Origin: Haemaphysalis longicornis
Taxonomy: Eukaryota > Arthropoda > Arachnida > Ixodida > Ixodidae
Direction of reading: 5' to 3'
Assembly: GCA_013339765.2 (NCBI GenBank)
Contig: CM023449.1
Location: forward strand, 218,721,055 to 218,785,054
Length of the DNA: 64,000 nucleotides
Shown here: positions 22,205-33,582 of the stretch, piece after piece
How the letters are laid out: each line of letters opens with the position of its first letter
Numbering within the stretch: position 1 is the stretch's first letter
Notes under the pieces: generated by a model
What the model was told of the DNA's origin: nothing
What the model saw: the letters and a program-made list of their open reading frames with translations, nothing else
Database searches by the model: none
Position numbers and translations under genes: made by a program

Positions 22205-22830
22205 TCGGCGGACTCATAAGTCCACTCACTCAGACTCATTTGGACTCAAACGCACACGTGAGTTTGTGCCAGCGCGAGGCTAGTGTAACATGGTGAGTTT
22301 GAGGTTGAGTGAGTTTGGGCCCGACTGAGTTTGAGTACACGCCTGAGACAGAGTGAGTTCTTAGCCCATTTTGAGTTTTGAGTACATTTTGAGTTTGAGT
22401 ATATTTTGAGTACTGAGTACATTTTGAGTTTGAGTACATTTTGAGTTTTGAGTACATTTTGAGTTTGAGTACATTTTTAGTACTGAGTACATTTTGAGTT
22501 TGACTATATTTTGAGTTTTGAGTACATTTTGAGTTTCAGTACAATTTGAGTACTGAGTACATTTTGAGTTTGAGTACATTTTGAGCACTGAGTACATTTT
22601 GAGTACTGAGTACATTTTGAGTTTGAGTACATTTTGAGTTTTGAGTACATTTCGAGTACTGAGTACATTTTGAGTTTTAGTACATTTTGAATTTTGAGTA
22701 CATGTTGAGTTTCAGTACATTTTGAATTCTGAGTACATTTTGAGTTTGAGTACATTTTTAGTACTGAGTACATTTTGAGTTTGAGTACATTTTGAGTTCT
22801 GAGTACATTTTGAATTCTGAGTAGATATGA
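22205..22830 (+). repeat. TGAGT minisatellite, block 1
   Basis: Tandem units of 17-18 bases, mainly TTTTGAGTTTGAGTACA and TTTTGAGTACTGAGTACA, become regular from about 22360, with a looser TGAGT-rich lead-in. Reading the minus strand gives open frames of repeated KMYS/KCTQ/NVLK in several phases, which is a consequence of the repeat and not a gene. Same orientation as block 2 at 28130. Confidence 0.9.
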
Positions 22831-23289
22831 GTAGCCTAGGCAGATATGGTTGGCAGTTAAGTTTCATGTGCTGCTTTGGGCTCGAAATTTAGGTTAGCTG
22901 CGGGTACGGCAGCATTAGCGATGCGCATGATCGGTTGGTGGGTAGGTGAGGGGGTGGTGGGGTGGTGTCTTATGTAGCGGCTTGGCGTGCGAATAACAAT
23001 CGACGGGTGAGGTCATAAAAAAGGGTTATCACATTTTTTCCTCTTGATGGATCATCTAAGAAGGTGGAAGAGGGCGGTGGGAAAGCACACGGCGGCGCTT
23101 TCTTGCTGGTTGTCCGCCTGCTTCTGTTAAAGGTTTGATTTGCTAAGGTCAAAAAGGAAGACGGTGAGCACCGGGCGGAAGGGGCGGTGGCTGTCCCCTC
23201 CGCTGTTTCAAAATGAGTTGTCAACTGAGTTGTCAAGATGAACTGGGCGAGGTCGTTTAGATAGCATAATGACCGCATTATGAGATAGA

Positions 23290-24560
23290 TTGTGTAAACA
23301 TTCAAACTGATGTCGCTAAGTCGTGTAAGGTATTAGGGTAAAGGTCCCGATTAACGGAATCACGTGAGGTAAATTAAAAAAAATGCTTTCTGTGTACAGT
23401 CATCAGACAGCCATAATAAGTCATAGATTGGGTTAAAATCCAATATGATGCTACGAGGGCATCTGGGCAATCATATTCAAGGTCTGGATGAGGGGAATAA
23501 CGTGGGACAAAAATGCGTTATGGTTATATTATGACCTAGTCATGGCTAGTCATAGAATGGGCTAAAATTCAAATTCATAGCGCTAGGGCGTGTGGCATAT
23601 GAAATTAAAGGTCTCAATGAGGGGAATCAGGTCGGACAAATGCAGAAATGCTCCATGATTATTATCATAACATAGTCATAATAGGCCATAAATTGGGTAA
23701 AAATTCAAAATGATGCCACTAGCGTGTGCAGGGCATCAAACTGAAGGTTGCGATGAGTGAAATCACATGAAAAAAATGCGGTATGGCTATATCATGAGAT
23801 AGTCATGGTTAGTCACTGCTTGGGTTAACATTCAAATTGGTGCCACTCGGATGATTTGGGTATCAAATTAATAGTCTCGATGAGGGGAATCACGCAGGAC
23901 AAATACAAAAATGCTTCCTTGTTATAGCCATGAGATAGTCATGGCGAGTCTTATATTGGGTTAAAATTCGAAGTGACCCCGCTCAGGCGTGTAGGGTATC
24001 AAATTTGCTATCTTGATGAGGGGAACCATGTGGGACCAATAAAAAGAAGGCTTTGTGGTTCTAATCATGAGATAGTCATGATGGGTCATAGATTGGGTTA
24101 ATTTTCAAGGTGAGGCCGCTAAAGCAAATGGGGTATCAAATTCAAGGGTTCAATTAAGGGAATCACGTGGGGCATATAAATAATGCGTCCTAATTACAGT
24201 CATGAGGGTCATGATTAGTCAGATTTGATTAAAATTACAAATGATCGCGCCAGGGTGTGTGGGGTATCAAATTAAACGTCTTGTTGAGGGGAATCACGTA
24301 GGACAAATTTAAAAATTATTTCTGGTTATAGTTATGAGATAGTCGGAGTGAGTCATAGATAGAGTGAAAATTTAGACTGACGCCAATAGGGCTTGTTGGG
24401 TATCAAGTTAAAGGTCTCGATTAGGAGAATCGCACGGAATGAATAAAGAAATGCGTCCTTCTTATCATCACGGTATAGTCATGGCTAGTCAATGATTGGG
24501 TTAAATTCAAAGTGATGCCGATAGGGCGTGTAGGGTATTGTCTCGGTGAATGAAGGTGGA
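23290..24560 (+). repeat. Diverged ~135 bp tandem array, left arm
   Basis: About ten units, each with the order AAATTCAAA-TGATGCC, CTAGGGCGTGT-GGGTATCAAATT, AAGGTCTCGATGAGGGGAATCACGTGGGACAAA, AATGCGTCC-GGTTATA, ATGAGATAGTCATGGCTAGTCATAGATTGGG. The GGGGAATCAC landmark recurs near 23354, 23495, 23622, 23757, 23884, 24021, 24154, 24288 and 24424. Units are clearly diverged. The same unit appears reversed at 26790-27440. Confidence 0.85.
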
Positions 24561-24564
24561 TCGG

Positions 24565-26790
24565 ATGCAAACATCAGAAATAATGGCACTGAATACTGAC
24601 CCGTTAAGTAAAAAAAGTCTTATTCAGTGCCCGATAGATATCATTGTACTCGTAATGGTTGGCATGCCATCTTGAAAGCGTGGTTGGTTCGACACATTGC
24701 AGCGCTCAACATCCGTCAACAAGCCTGCGTTCCCATGAAACAGCTTAGGAACTATTGGGCTGATATGCCTCCTACGTATCTGCTATGAAGTAAGGGAGGT
24801 GGCGCCATCAGGGAATGCCTTCGATCGCGCGCGCGATAGTGCGAATTTCCAAGCATGGCTTGCTGCTCTCGTCTCGAACATGTTGACATTTAAAACGCGA
24901 TCCCATACCTCATACTGAGTTGGTTGTTAAACAAGGCGATGAAATAATCCTTTAACGGTGCAGGTCGTAGACATATATGCTCATAAAAGTAAAATATTTG
25001 CCGCCTCATAACACTATTTCCTGCTGCCAAACGGGGCAACTTATTTGATACACCAAGATTTCACGGTCGTTTGCTGGCTTAGAAGAAGCGTTTCAGCGGC
25101 GGGTGCGAACCGTGAACAGCTATTTCCTGACACGGCCGGGTGTTGTCCGCCACGGCGACGCTTTTATTTCGCCTTCGGCTCAACCTTTTCGGATACCCCA
25201 GCTGCAGCATAGGTGTCCGGATGATTTTTGTCGGCTTCCCATCGATGAGATGAGAGAATATACCTCCACAGAACAAAGACGTGCGATAGGGATTGAACAT
25301 GAGAGTGAATAAACAGTGTTCCCGGAAGCAGCGTACGACCGTACGTATTCTGGAAAATTTGCTTGGTTCAAGGTCCTTTCCGTTTCAGCACGGCGACCCA
25401 AGTCGCGGCGGCATTGAAGGGGCGCAGCAAATTTGTGCAGCGAATATATTCTGAACAGGCAGACACTTCTTTATGTCGTGGTGCACTTCACACGTTTGTT
25501 GCGCAAGCCCTTTGCCCTAACGCTGATTGCTGGTGCAACAAACAATGGCGTAATCACGGCCGGACAAGTAGCTCCTGCACATTGCCAAGTAAAGGCAATG
25601 ACAGCAAGCTGCCCCCAGTATCAGAAAATAAACATCAATTCGGGACGAAAAGTCGTGCGTCCTTCTTGCACGGTTATACGTAGCCTCACAGGCAACCCCC
25701 GCCAGGACAAAGCGCTTGTGGGGTGGCCCGCCGCCTTAGCGGGTTGGGGACAGAATTTATGGGCAGATCTGACAGCTCTCGGATGTTTCGAACGTTCTCC
25801 TTAAAGCCCTGTTGAACTTAATGGCACAACTGACGTACGGAATAAATGACACTTACCGATTTTGATGCCGCCTGGACGTCTGATATCCATGCGCGGCACG
25901 AAGCAACAGCGTGGGACTGCGACGTCGTCTGCTCGCTCCGCAGTCCCAAAGAAATGCTCGCCAGGTGGTGCCTCGATTCGTTAGAAAATGGCCGACCCGG
26001 CGAAATTCTAGTCTATACAAGTTATAGAAGCGGGGTGCAGTGCGAGTGGTTGGCTGCAGATGTTGACCCATCCCGACATTAAAAAAAGTTTCTCCGATTT
26101 TCATTTCCATCTTGCCCCTGTGGCTTTTCACCAGCGTTGTTTTGGTGGCTACGCGGGCTTTTTACCAGACATTGCGAGCCGCAGGGTGTCGACCAAGCCA
26201 CGTTTTAAAGATGGCCTGGTCAAATCCCGCAAGCAAGATTGATGCCTCTGAAGCACCAGATGAGGGTTTTTCAATTGTAAGGGCCTTGGTGAAGTAGGAC
26301 GTTTATTCTACGACACAGCCATCTCCGAACACCGGTCTATGAACAAACGATGATGATGGTCAGTCCAGAAGAAGACAAAGTGTTCCTCGAAGTGTTTGAT
26401 GATGGGGATAATGTGGAAGTGAAATGAATGAATTTTCACGCTTCGGAGCTTGGCGCTTACAATATTGCCGTCCATCAAAACTGAACTTGCCGTTACTAAG
26501 TAGCATGTGTTCGCTTTAGGTACACGTGAATCCCGACATGGAAACCAATAATTGTACAAGCCCCGATGAGCTTACGACACAACTCCGAATTTTTACTTAT
26601 GAAGTGAGTGCACATAATGATCTTACGATGCGGTCATTGCCCGGTTTCCAATTTTTCTCCCTCAAACCCTTCCCTTTGACACCACAATTCATTTTCTGCT
26701 ACCGTTCCAGCATCTGCGATGAATATGCGCAGTTTCTCCTAACTAGTACTAGTCAACGGTATGCCCTTTTTATCTGCCCCACATGATTTA
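24565..26790. other. Core between inverted arrays, no gene recognised
   Basis: 2.2 kb of ordinary base composition between the two arms. Open frames are at most about 120 codons, overlap on both strands and match nothing I know. If the composite is a foldback transposon a transposase would be expected here, and none is visible. Confidence 0.5.
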
Positions 26791-27440
26791 TTCATCGAAA
26801 CCTTTATTATGATACCCCACACAATCTGCCGGTATTTCTTTGAATTTTAACGTAATTTATGACTTACCATGACTATCGCATGAGGATAACGAGCCACACC
26901 TCGCGGCGGTATCACCGATTTTTAACCCAATCGATGACTCACCATGGATGTGTCATGATTATGCCCAGGAGACATTTTCATTTGTCTAACGTGATTTCCC
27001 TCATTGAGAAATTCAATTCCACCCAAACGCTAGCGCACACCTGACTGTCACGATTATAACCAAGAAGCATTTTTTTGTCAAACGCGAATCCCCTCACCGA
27101 GATCAATTCAATACTTCACACACACTAGCGACTTCCCAATGATTTTTAAATCGTTGTATGATTCACCATGACTATGTAATTATTACTACCAGGATGTATT
27201 TCTTATTTGTCCAACGTTATTTCCCTAATCGAAACATCTATTTGAGACCTCATACGCGAACGGGACATCCTTATGAAGTCCAACGTTTATTATGACTCAC
27301 GATAACTAAGTCATCATTATTACCACGAAGCTTTTTTTATCCCACGTGATTTCCTTCCTAGAGACCTTCAATTTGATACCCCACATGCCCTAGCGGCACA
27401 TCACTTTGAATTTTAACCCAATCTGTGGCTATCCATGACT
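26790..27440 (-). repeat. Diverged ~135 bp tandem array, right inverted arm
   Basis: Four to five units in reverse orientation of the left array: GATACCCCACA, TTTGAATTTTAACCCAATC, GACTCACCATGACTA, TTGTCCAACGTGATTTCCCTCATTGAGA. The arm is shorter and more eroded than the left one. Confidence 0.8.
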
Positions 27441-27524
27441 CCAGTGTTACGCGGTTCGCCGTTTTCGATATTTTTCTTATTATTTTCTTTAGTTTTTTTT
27501 TAATTTCGTTTATTGAAGTATCTA

Positions 27525-27602
27525 AATTTACGCTTTTATAATGATTAAAGGTTGAACTTCCGTGATATCTGCATTTTTGTGGAAATGCAGGGCGTTACAC
27601 GA
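27525..27602 (-). repeat. Dispersed repeat, copy 2 of 2
   Basis: Reverse-orientation partner of 1218-1302, with shared GTAACGCCCTGCATTTCC and AAAGCGTAAATTTA blocks. From 27603 to 28130 no gene is recognised. Confidence 0.6.
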
Positions 27603-28129
27603 TCCTGGCCTGGGAAGCAAGAGGAGTGTACTCGGCAACGAATGCTACGCATTAAAAAAGCAAAGGCATATCCATGAACGCTTTGATACAGTTCGCTTTG
27701 ACACAAGGCGCTTTTTCAGGATGCACAGCAAGAATGCACGGAACCGTATTCCTAAACAGCTTCGACGTAAATGCACTGATCAGTGAGCGCACGCCCCCTC
27801 GCCCAATCTTGTTTGTTTCGCCTCATGGCCCTAGCAAACCATCGAGTCTGGACCGTCTCTGTCACGAACACGAACACGGAGCCTACATCAAGAGTTTGGC
27901 ATCCAATGTATACGTACAATTGCTTGCAACCAGCGCTAATCATCATGGCCAGCAGGTATAGCTGGCAACGAAAATATGCAACGAAAATTGTTTCCGACCA
28001 CACAGCAGTTACGGTGTCATGTCGTACCGATTGCAAGAGTTTGAGCTCACTAATTTGCACTCGTAATATTTTTACCATGCGTGAATTTTAAAAATCTGAA
28101 TGTTAATGAAATCAGAGACCACCTTAGCC

Positions 28130-28640
28130 TGAGTAAATTCCTAGCACGAGTGAGTTGTGAGTCCATTTGAGTTACGAATTCATTTTGAGTTTTCAGGCCA
28201 TTTTGAGTTCTGAGTTCATTTTGAGTTTTGAGTCCATGTTGAGTTTGAGTTCATTTTGAGTTTGAGTACATTTGAGTTTTGAGTACATTTCGAGTTTCAG
28301 TACATTTTGAGTACTGAGTACATTTTGAGTTTGAGTACATTCTGAGTTTGAGCACTTTGAGTTTGAGTACATTTTGAGTACTCATTACATTTTGGGTTTG
28401 GGTAGATATTGAGTTTGAGTACATTTTTAGTTTGAGTACAATCTGAGTTTTGAGTACATTTTGAGTTTGAGTACATTTGAGTTTGAGTACAGTTTGAGTT
28501 TTGAGTACATTTTGAGTACTGAGTACATATCAACTTCGAGTACATTTTGAGTTTGAGTACACTTTGAGTTCTGAGTACATTTTAAGTTTTGAGTCCGAGC
28601 GAGTTCTGAGTTTTGCGCTCACGGTGAGTTTGAGATTGAG
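28130..28640 (+). repeat. TGAGT minisatellite, block 2
   Basis: Same 17-18 base unit family and orientation as block 1, here lying upstream of the second MADF exon copy instead of downstream. Units are slightly less regular at both ends. Confidence 0.9.
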
Positions 28641-28844
28641 TGAGTGCAGATGTGCTGCTCAGCATTGAGTCCTTTAGCATCATCGTCCTTTCAACGACGC
28701 GCGAAAAAAATTGATAGTTTCTCGCGTTGCCCCGGCAAACGCGCTCACTTCCAGCGACAGCGAGAAGCGAATTTTTGGTTATTCTCCTCTGGCGACGCGC
28801 CACAAACGCAGACCGACGGGCACGCGAAGAAGCCAGCGGCTGCG

Positions 28845-29023
28845 ATGGGGAAGTGGCGGTGCGTCTGTTACCCTCGTGATCGGCCGAGACGCGAGTTCAA
28901 CGAACGGCTCATCGCCGAAGTGGAGGACCGGCCCGCATTGTGGAACACGCGCAGCCCCAAGTACCGGAATGTATTCGTCAAACTCAGCGATTTAAGGCGT
29001 CGCCGCCGCGCTGATGACCACAG
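28845..29023 (+). pseudogene. First exon of a MADF-domain protein, copy 2, frameshifted
   Basis: Same ATG context, MGKWRCVCY start and LIAEVEDRPALWNTRSPKY as copy 1, ending at the same donor (CCACAG|GTGAGG). A two-base deletion after the SD codons relative to copy 1 (179 versus 181 bases) shifts the last ~17 codons into an arginine-rich frame, destroying the W..VA part of the MADF domain. The upstream 165 bases are also duplicated. Copy 1 keeps the canonical residues, so copy 2 is the decayed one. Confidence 0.65.
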
Positions 29024-29029
29024 GTGAGG

Positions 29030-29970
29030 CAGGCGCCCTGGAAGGTTGTGCGAGTATCCAATGCGCTCTGTGTCCGTTTCTGCGCAGAAATCGCGTGAGC
29101 GTGTGCAACAAGCTTACTCTGCGAATCCGTCTTCCTGCGCGGCGATTTGGGCGTCCGTACGGGGAAGATGGCCGCGAAATATAGCGAACCTTTCGCCAAT
29201 GCGGCGTTGCAGTCGCACTCGGATGAGGGTAGCCGCGCATGGCGTACGCTTTCCGTGCGTGTGCACAACCGTGTGGAGACGTGCTACGTTCCCAAAACGC
29301 ATTAGCGTCACTCGGTTCTCGGCCTAGTCCGCTAGAATAGTATTGAGATAGAAAATAGTGGAGATTCTTTAGTGTTTGCGTCTTTGTACCGTTATCATCA
29401 TAGCTTCCACATGCACATTTCAACGGCTAAACAAAAGCTAGCTTCATAAGCGTCCTTAAATTCAAAGCTGTGACTCGTGTTCCATTCCGACATATTAATG
29501 CTACCGCACCAGTAGTACCGGTCTAAACGCTCTAAACTTACAAATTTCCTCCATCGCCATGCTTTCCATCCTAGAAAAACATTGCTCCTTCTTTATTTGT
29601 CATTTCCACCTGGTAGGAACTGCACCAGAGAAGCTCGGTATTTTATTCATCCAATAAATCACTATGGCAATAGCAACTTTGGACTACCGACGAACTGCTT
29701 AAAACTGCTCTGGACAGGCAAGTAAAAGATTCAAATTTTTGACAGTCTGGGTTGCCATTAACAGCAAAAATAAATCCTTCACTCGAAAGTTCAGCAGATT
29801 TCTCATTACTCAGAATGCACCTATTTTGCATAAACAGCAGACAGAGACACCACATAGGCTCTTATACACTGGAGATCACTTTGTGCTGTTTCACCTTACA
29901 GTATTACTCTGACTCACCCATTGGCAATACGGGGCCTTCCTACTCACCGTCTCCAACTCCTATAAGCGTA
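29030..29970. other. No gene recognised
   Basis: Sequence after the second MADF exon. A GC-rich first part (to about 29320) and AT-rich remainder, with only short overlapping frames. Confidence 0.4.
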
Positions 29971-29975
29971 TGGTA

Positions 29976-30214
29976 CTATCGGCGTCAAATGAAACGCGAA
30001 CACAAAAATATGAACCACAACGTGCAAATTTGAAAAATACTGTTCGTAGAGTTCAGATAATGGCATGCTATTGGTTATGTTTGGAAATCCACTTTTCCCA
30101 ACATTGTTTTTCTAACTAATCCACGCGTCATTTTGGCTTGCATGGAAAGAAATTGCGCTATTTGTGGGTTCAGGTTCATATTTTTGTGTTCGCGTTTCAT
30201 TTGGACGCCGATAG
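29976..30214. mobile_element. MITE copy B, TA target
   Basis: Nearly perfect terminal inverted repeats of about 40 bases: CTATCGGCGTCAAATGAAAC at the left and its reverse complement at the right with one extra base, continuing through GCGAACACAAAAATATGAAC. Flanked by TA on both sides (29974-29975 and 30215-30216). 239 bp with no coding capacity. TA duplication and size fit a Tc1/mariner-derived MITE. Same family as 7248-7475, but this copy is clearly younger because its arms still pair well. Confidence 0.85.
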
Positions 30215-30219
30215 TACAT

Positions 30220-33200
30220 GCCAGTGTGTAGCTAAAATTTTTCTTTAGTTACTATGGCAGTCACAGCACACCCAACGTTTCCATCTCATCTAAATATGTT
30301 CAGCCTACTCAGCTGGCTGCGACCATTTCCTTACAACACAAATACACCCAATGTCTTCCACATACCACGTCCAGTATGTCAGAGACAACCGTCAAATATT
30401 ACAGCAACTTACCAGAATTTTCTCTAAAAACAGGTCTCTGTAAATTGGTATGACAGCGAATTATCACGGCCCCCTAGACGACCCCCTGAAGCACACCCTT
30501 TGTGGCTCCCAACAGCTCCTTATGGATTTCCAGACAAATCATCACCTCATAGTGTCTTTTCCACGTCTACCAGCAAGCACGTGGTACCCCTGTGGGTGTA
30601 CCTACACCTGATGTGCTCTAGTGAACGTTTGAAGTGCTGTGGAAAAACTTTATTTGAACCATCTTCTTCTACCTTTACTTCCATATCCCACAACAGGGCC
30701 TGTTGGGCTCCTTGCTACAATAGTCATCCAGTCCACTTCACCGAGAAATAAACTGACTCTATTCGGGAAATGTGCAGAGGTAGTGCTATAAAATAGTAAA
30801 GTTCATTTTTGTGTCAATCTACATCACGTGACAGCTAAAATCATATTCATTTTGTCATTTGCTGTGGAAGTGGTAGTTTTCATGATAGCCATACACCAAG
30901 AACATCCACTTGTATTATTGCATGCTGAAATAAAGGCAAGTCTATTAAAAAATTCACACGTATTGCTTTTGTAAGGTTGAATACTGAAGCCGTGCAAAGC
31001 TGCTTATAGCCTTGAGTCGTGCAACGGACATCTGTTGCTTATGCATCTTATACCCGTGCTTCAATATAACGTTTCTTATACAGCACAACAGAATCAGACA
31101 CAACGACCCACGCGCCATCAATTTTGAATGCAAAAAAATCTATGAGCCACAAATATAGCAGCAAAGCACCACAAATGAAATGCATGGTAAATTTTAAAAT
31201 ATTCATAAAGAGGAAAAAATAAGGAGAAACAACTTCCAAGGACCTGCATCAAAATTATCAGGGCCTGATTCATGAATGATTCATATTCTGTCCAGATACA
31301 TCATGGGTGCTCCTTAAGTTGTAAAAATACTCTGAGTGCAAAGGTGGCAGGGCAACTTACGAAGTCCTCTGTTCTGGAAAATAGCATCACTAACCTTTGG
31401 GTGCGGCAGGATTATTCACTGAACCCACCGTGAATGGTTGTAGTTCATTTTTTAAAAACGATAGCCTCTCTTAGGCTACTTCAGTGCAGAAATTTTGGCC
31501 TGTCTGTATCTCTGTCTGCCTGTCTGTGGCTCGATTCAGCCACCCGGCCAAAGATAAACAGAAGCTGCGCAGTCGTCTTATATACCCACAGCCAAATCTG
31601 AACGTCTAAGTCCAATGTCAATGTTCATACTTGTACATTGTTAATCAAGAATAGAACATTCCGCAAATATACTGCAGAAAATAAATACGTAAGTGATAGT
31701 TGCAGTGTTCCTTTATTAAAAAATTATGGATGCTTGTTTTTTGCGATTGCAAATGAATTACTACATGAACTGCAGAAAACCATTGCCTGCTGTTGCCAGC
31801 GCTACCATAGCTTGTGGCAGCATTTAAGAAATCAAACGGCAACAGCGACGAAAGGGTCCACTAGATGGGATCAACAATCTGCTGTAACGCTCGTGGAGTA
31901 AGGCAACGTAGTTCTATAAACGTTGTAGTAGGGTGCCTTGATTCACAGGGGTCTCCGCAGTACGGCAGGGCTGGCATCGAGGCACCCGACTTGGAGCAGT
32001 GGAACGCGGTAAATTTAAATCGACGTGAGCAAACCTGTAGCGTCTTATCTTGGGAAGAACGACACTGGAGCGGAACAGCATGAGACGTGAGCGGGAAAGA
32101 CAAGGGACCATTTACTTGGCAGTGGCGCCAGTCGACTATATTGTTTCGTCGACATTTGCAACGAAAGGAGCAGATACGCGGTCATTTTTTTTAATTTTTC
32201 TTGAAATTATATTTGTTCTACAACATAAGTCGTAACATGTTCATCATGTCTGTGCCAGTATGTCCGCGTCATGATCACAAGTCTTGCCTGTAAAGGAGCT
32301 CTGCGGTGAGAACACCCGTACAGCAGTGAAGGCAGCGGAACAGTTTCTAGCAAAAGAAACTCTTAGCACCTGCTGTCGTATGACAGTCTATGATAGTTGG
32401 AATGATAATCTACACCAATAAATGCAAAGCTGGAACGCCAACACTGAATTATCACTTTGTATTTGTCAATCAGTTTGCAAGACCCTTATTCATGAAAAAC
32501 TTCAACTGACGTCTTACAAATCGTTTCATTCATGCAAAAGAAAAAGGATGACTTCCGAGCTATTGAAAGTACCTGGGCCTCTTCAACATTCACGAAATCT
32601 CACAATTGTTCACGTTTTCATTTCAAATCTGTAAGAGATTCAGCTATAAGGATTCAAACGTGGTGATGTGCTTTGCAGCAGCATTTGTTGCATTCTCTTC
32701 CGTGTGGCTGTGTTCCCCATGGATATCTTGGAATGATGCTTGTGCCAAATGGGAATGATAAAAGTATTAACTTAGACTTGTCCGTAACTTGTTAATCAAA
32801 GGCTCCGAGAACGCATTTGTTAAGTGAAGAAAATGGATGTCAAGGACTGCTAGCATTAGCTAGCACTAGAGCTTTTAATCCTTTTTTTCTCCTTCTAAAG
32901 TGCATTGAGACAAGAAATAACAAAAATAAGCTCACGCGAGCGAGAATTCAGCTGGAAAGGGTATGTTTATGTCGCTGATAAGGTTTCAAAAATGTTCTTG
33001 CATAACAGGCGAGTTGGTCTGTGTCAACTGAATCACACTTCGTTAAAATAAACGTTAGATGTAAGCGCTTGCAGCAAGCTTTTCCCATTTCTGCGGTTGC
33101 TAGTGCACTACTAGCAGTATTCTTTGGAGAAACCCTGCACCTTTTTGATCTGCTCCCGCCACCAGACAGACTGTGCAGCGAACAGACGTGTTCATTCTCC

Positions 33201-33220
33201 TCTCTCTTCTGTTTCTGACC
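30220..33220. other. No gene recognised; intron or intergenic
   Basis: AT-rich 3 kb with short frames. One transposon end related to 6779-7174 lies near 31472. May be intron upstream of the exon at 33223. Confidence 0.4.
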
Positions 33221-33222
33221 AG

Positions 33223-33382
33223 ACACAGCGGTGCAGATGCGCTGGAAGAACTGCAGGACACGCTCCTGCGGATGGTGCGGGAGCTGGAGGCGCCCAACGG
33301 CACGGATGCCATGCCCATGTTCCGATGGAGCTACTTTTTCCGACTCATGTTCCTGCGCAACAGCGACTACGACAGCGTATAA
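33223..33382 (+). CDS. Orphan 3'-terminal coding exon, unknown protein
   Basis: A strong acceptor (pyrimidine run ending TTTCTGACCAG at 33222) is followed by an open frame ending in TAA at 33382. It has marked G/C third positions, unlike all surrounding sequence. One base completes a split codon and about 52 codons follow, beginning HSGADALEELQDTLLRMV (helical, acidic/amphipathic) and ending in FRWSYFFRLMFLRNSDYDSV. There is no in-frame ATG between the preceding stop and the acceptor, so upstream exons must exist, probably to the left on the plus strand. I do not recognise the family. The preceding sequence translated without splicing imitates a signal peptide, but it is the polypyrimidine tract. 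Confidence 0.55.
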
Positions 33383-33481
33383 GAGGGGGAGCGCGCACTA
33401 ACGCTTTGATCAGATGCCGGCGAGAAATGGGGAGTGCCTTCGGGGACATCGAGCTTTACTAAGGGGGTAGTCGTATAAATT

Positions 33482-33488
33482 TAATTTT

Positions 33489-33544
<56 letters not shown>

Positions 33545-33582
33545 TTATTTATTTATGTATTTATTTATTTATTTATTTATCC
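33482..33582 (-). repeat. (TAAA)n microsatellite, LINE tail
   Basis: About 100 bases of TTTA repeats on the plus strand, directly adjoining the 3' untranslated end of the minus-strand LINE. It is best read as that element's simple-repeat tail rather than as an independent microsatellite. Confidence 0.85.

Noticed and set aside
22236..22773. Minus-strand frames of repeated KMYS/KCTQ/NVLK resembling a repetitive secreted protein
   Set aside because: All come from the TGAGT minisatellite, in several phases at once, with no start context or splice signals.
23290..24560. Regularly spaced repeats considered as a CRISPR-like array
   Set aside because: Units are contiguous diverged tandem copies without distinct spacers, in a eukaryotic setting.
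33173..33222. Apparent signal peptide preceding the orphan exon
   Set aside because: There is no ATG and the hydrophobic residues are the translated polypyrimidine tract of a splice acceptor.
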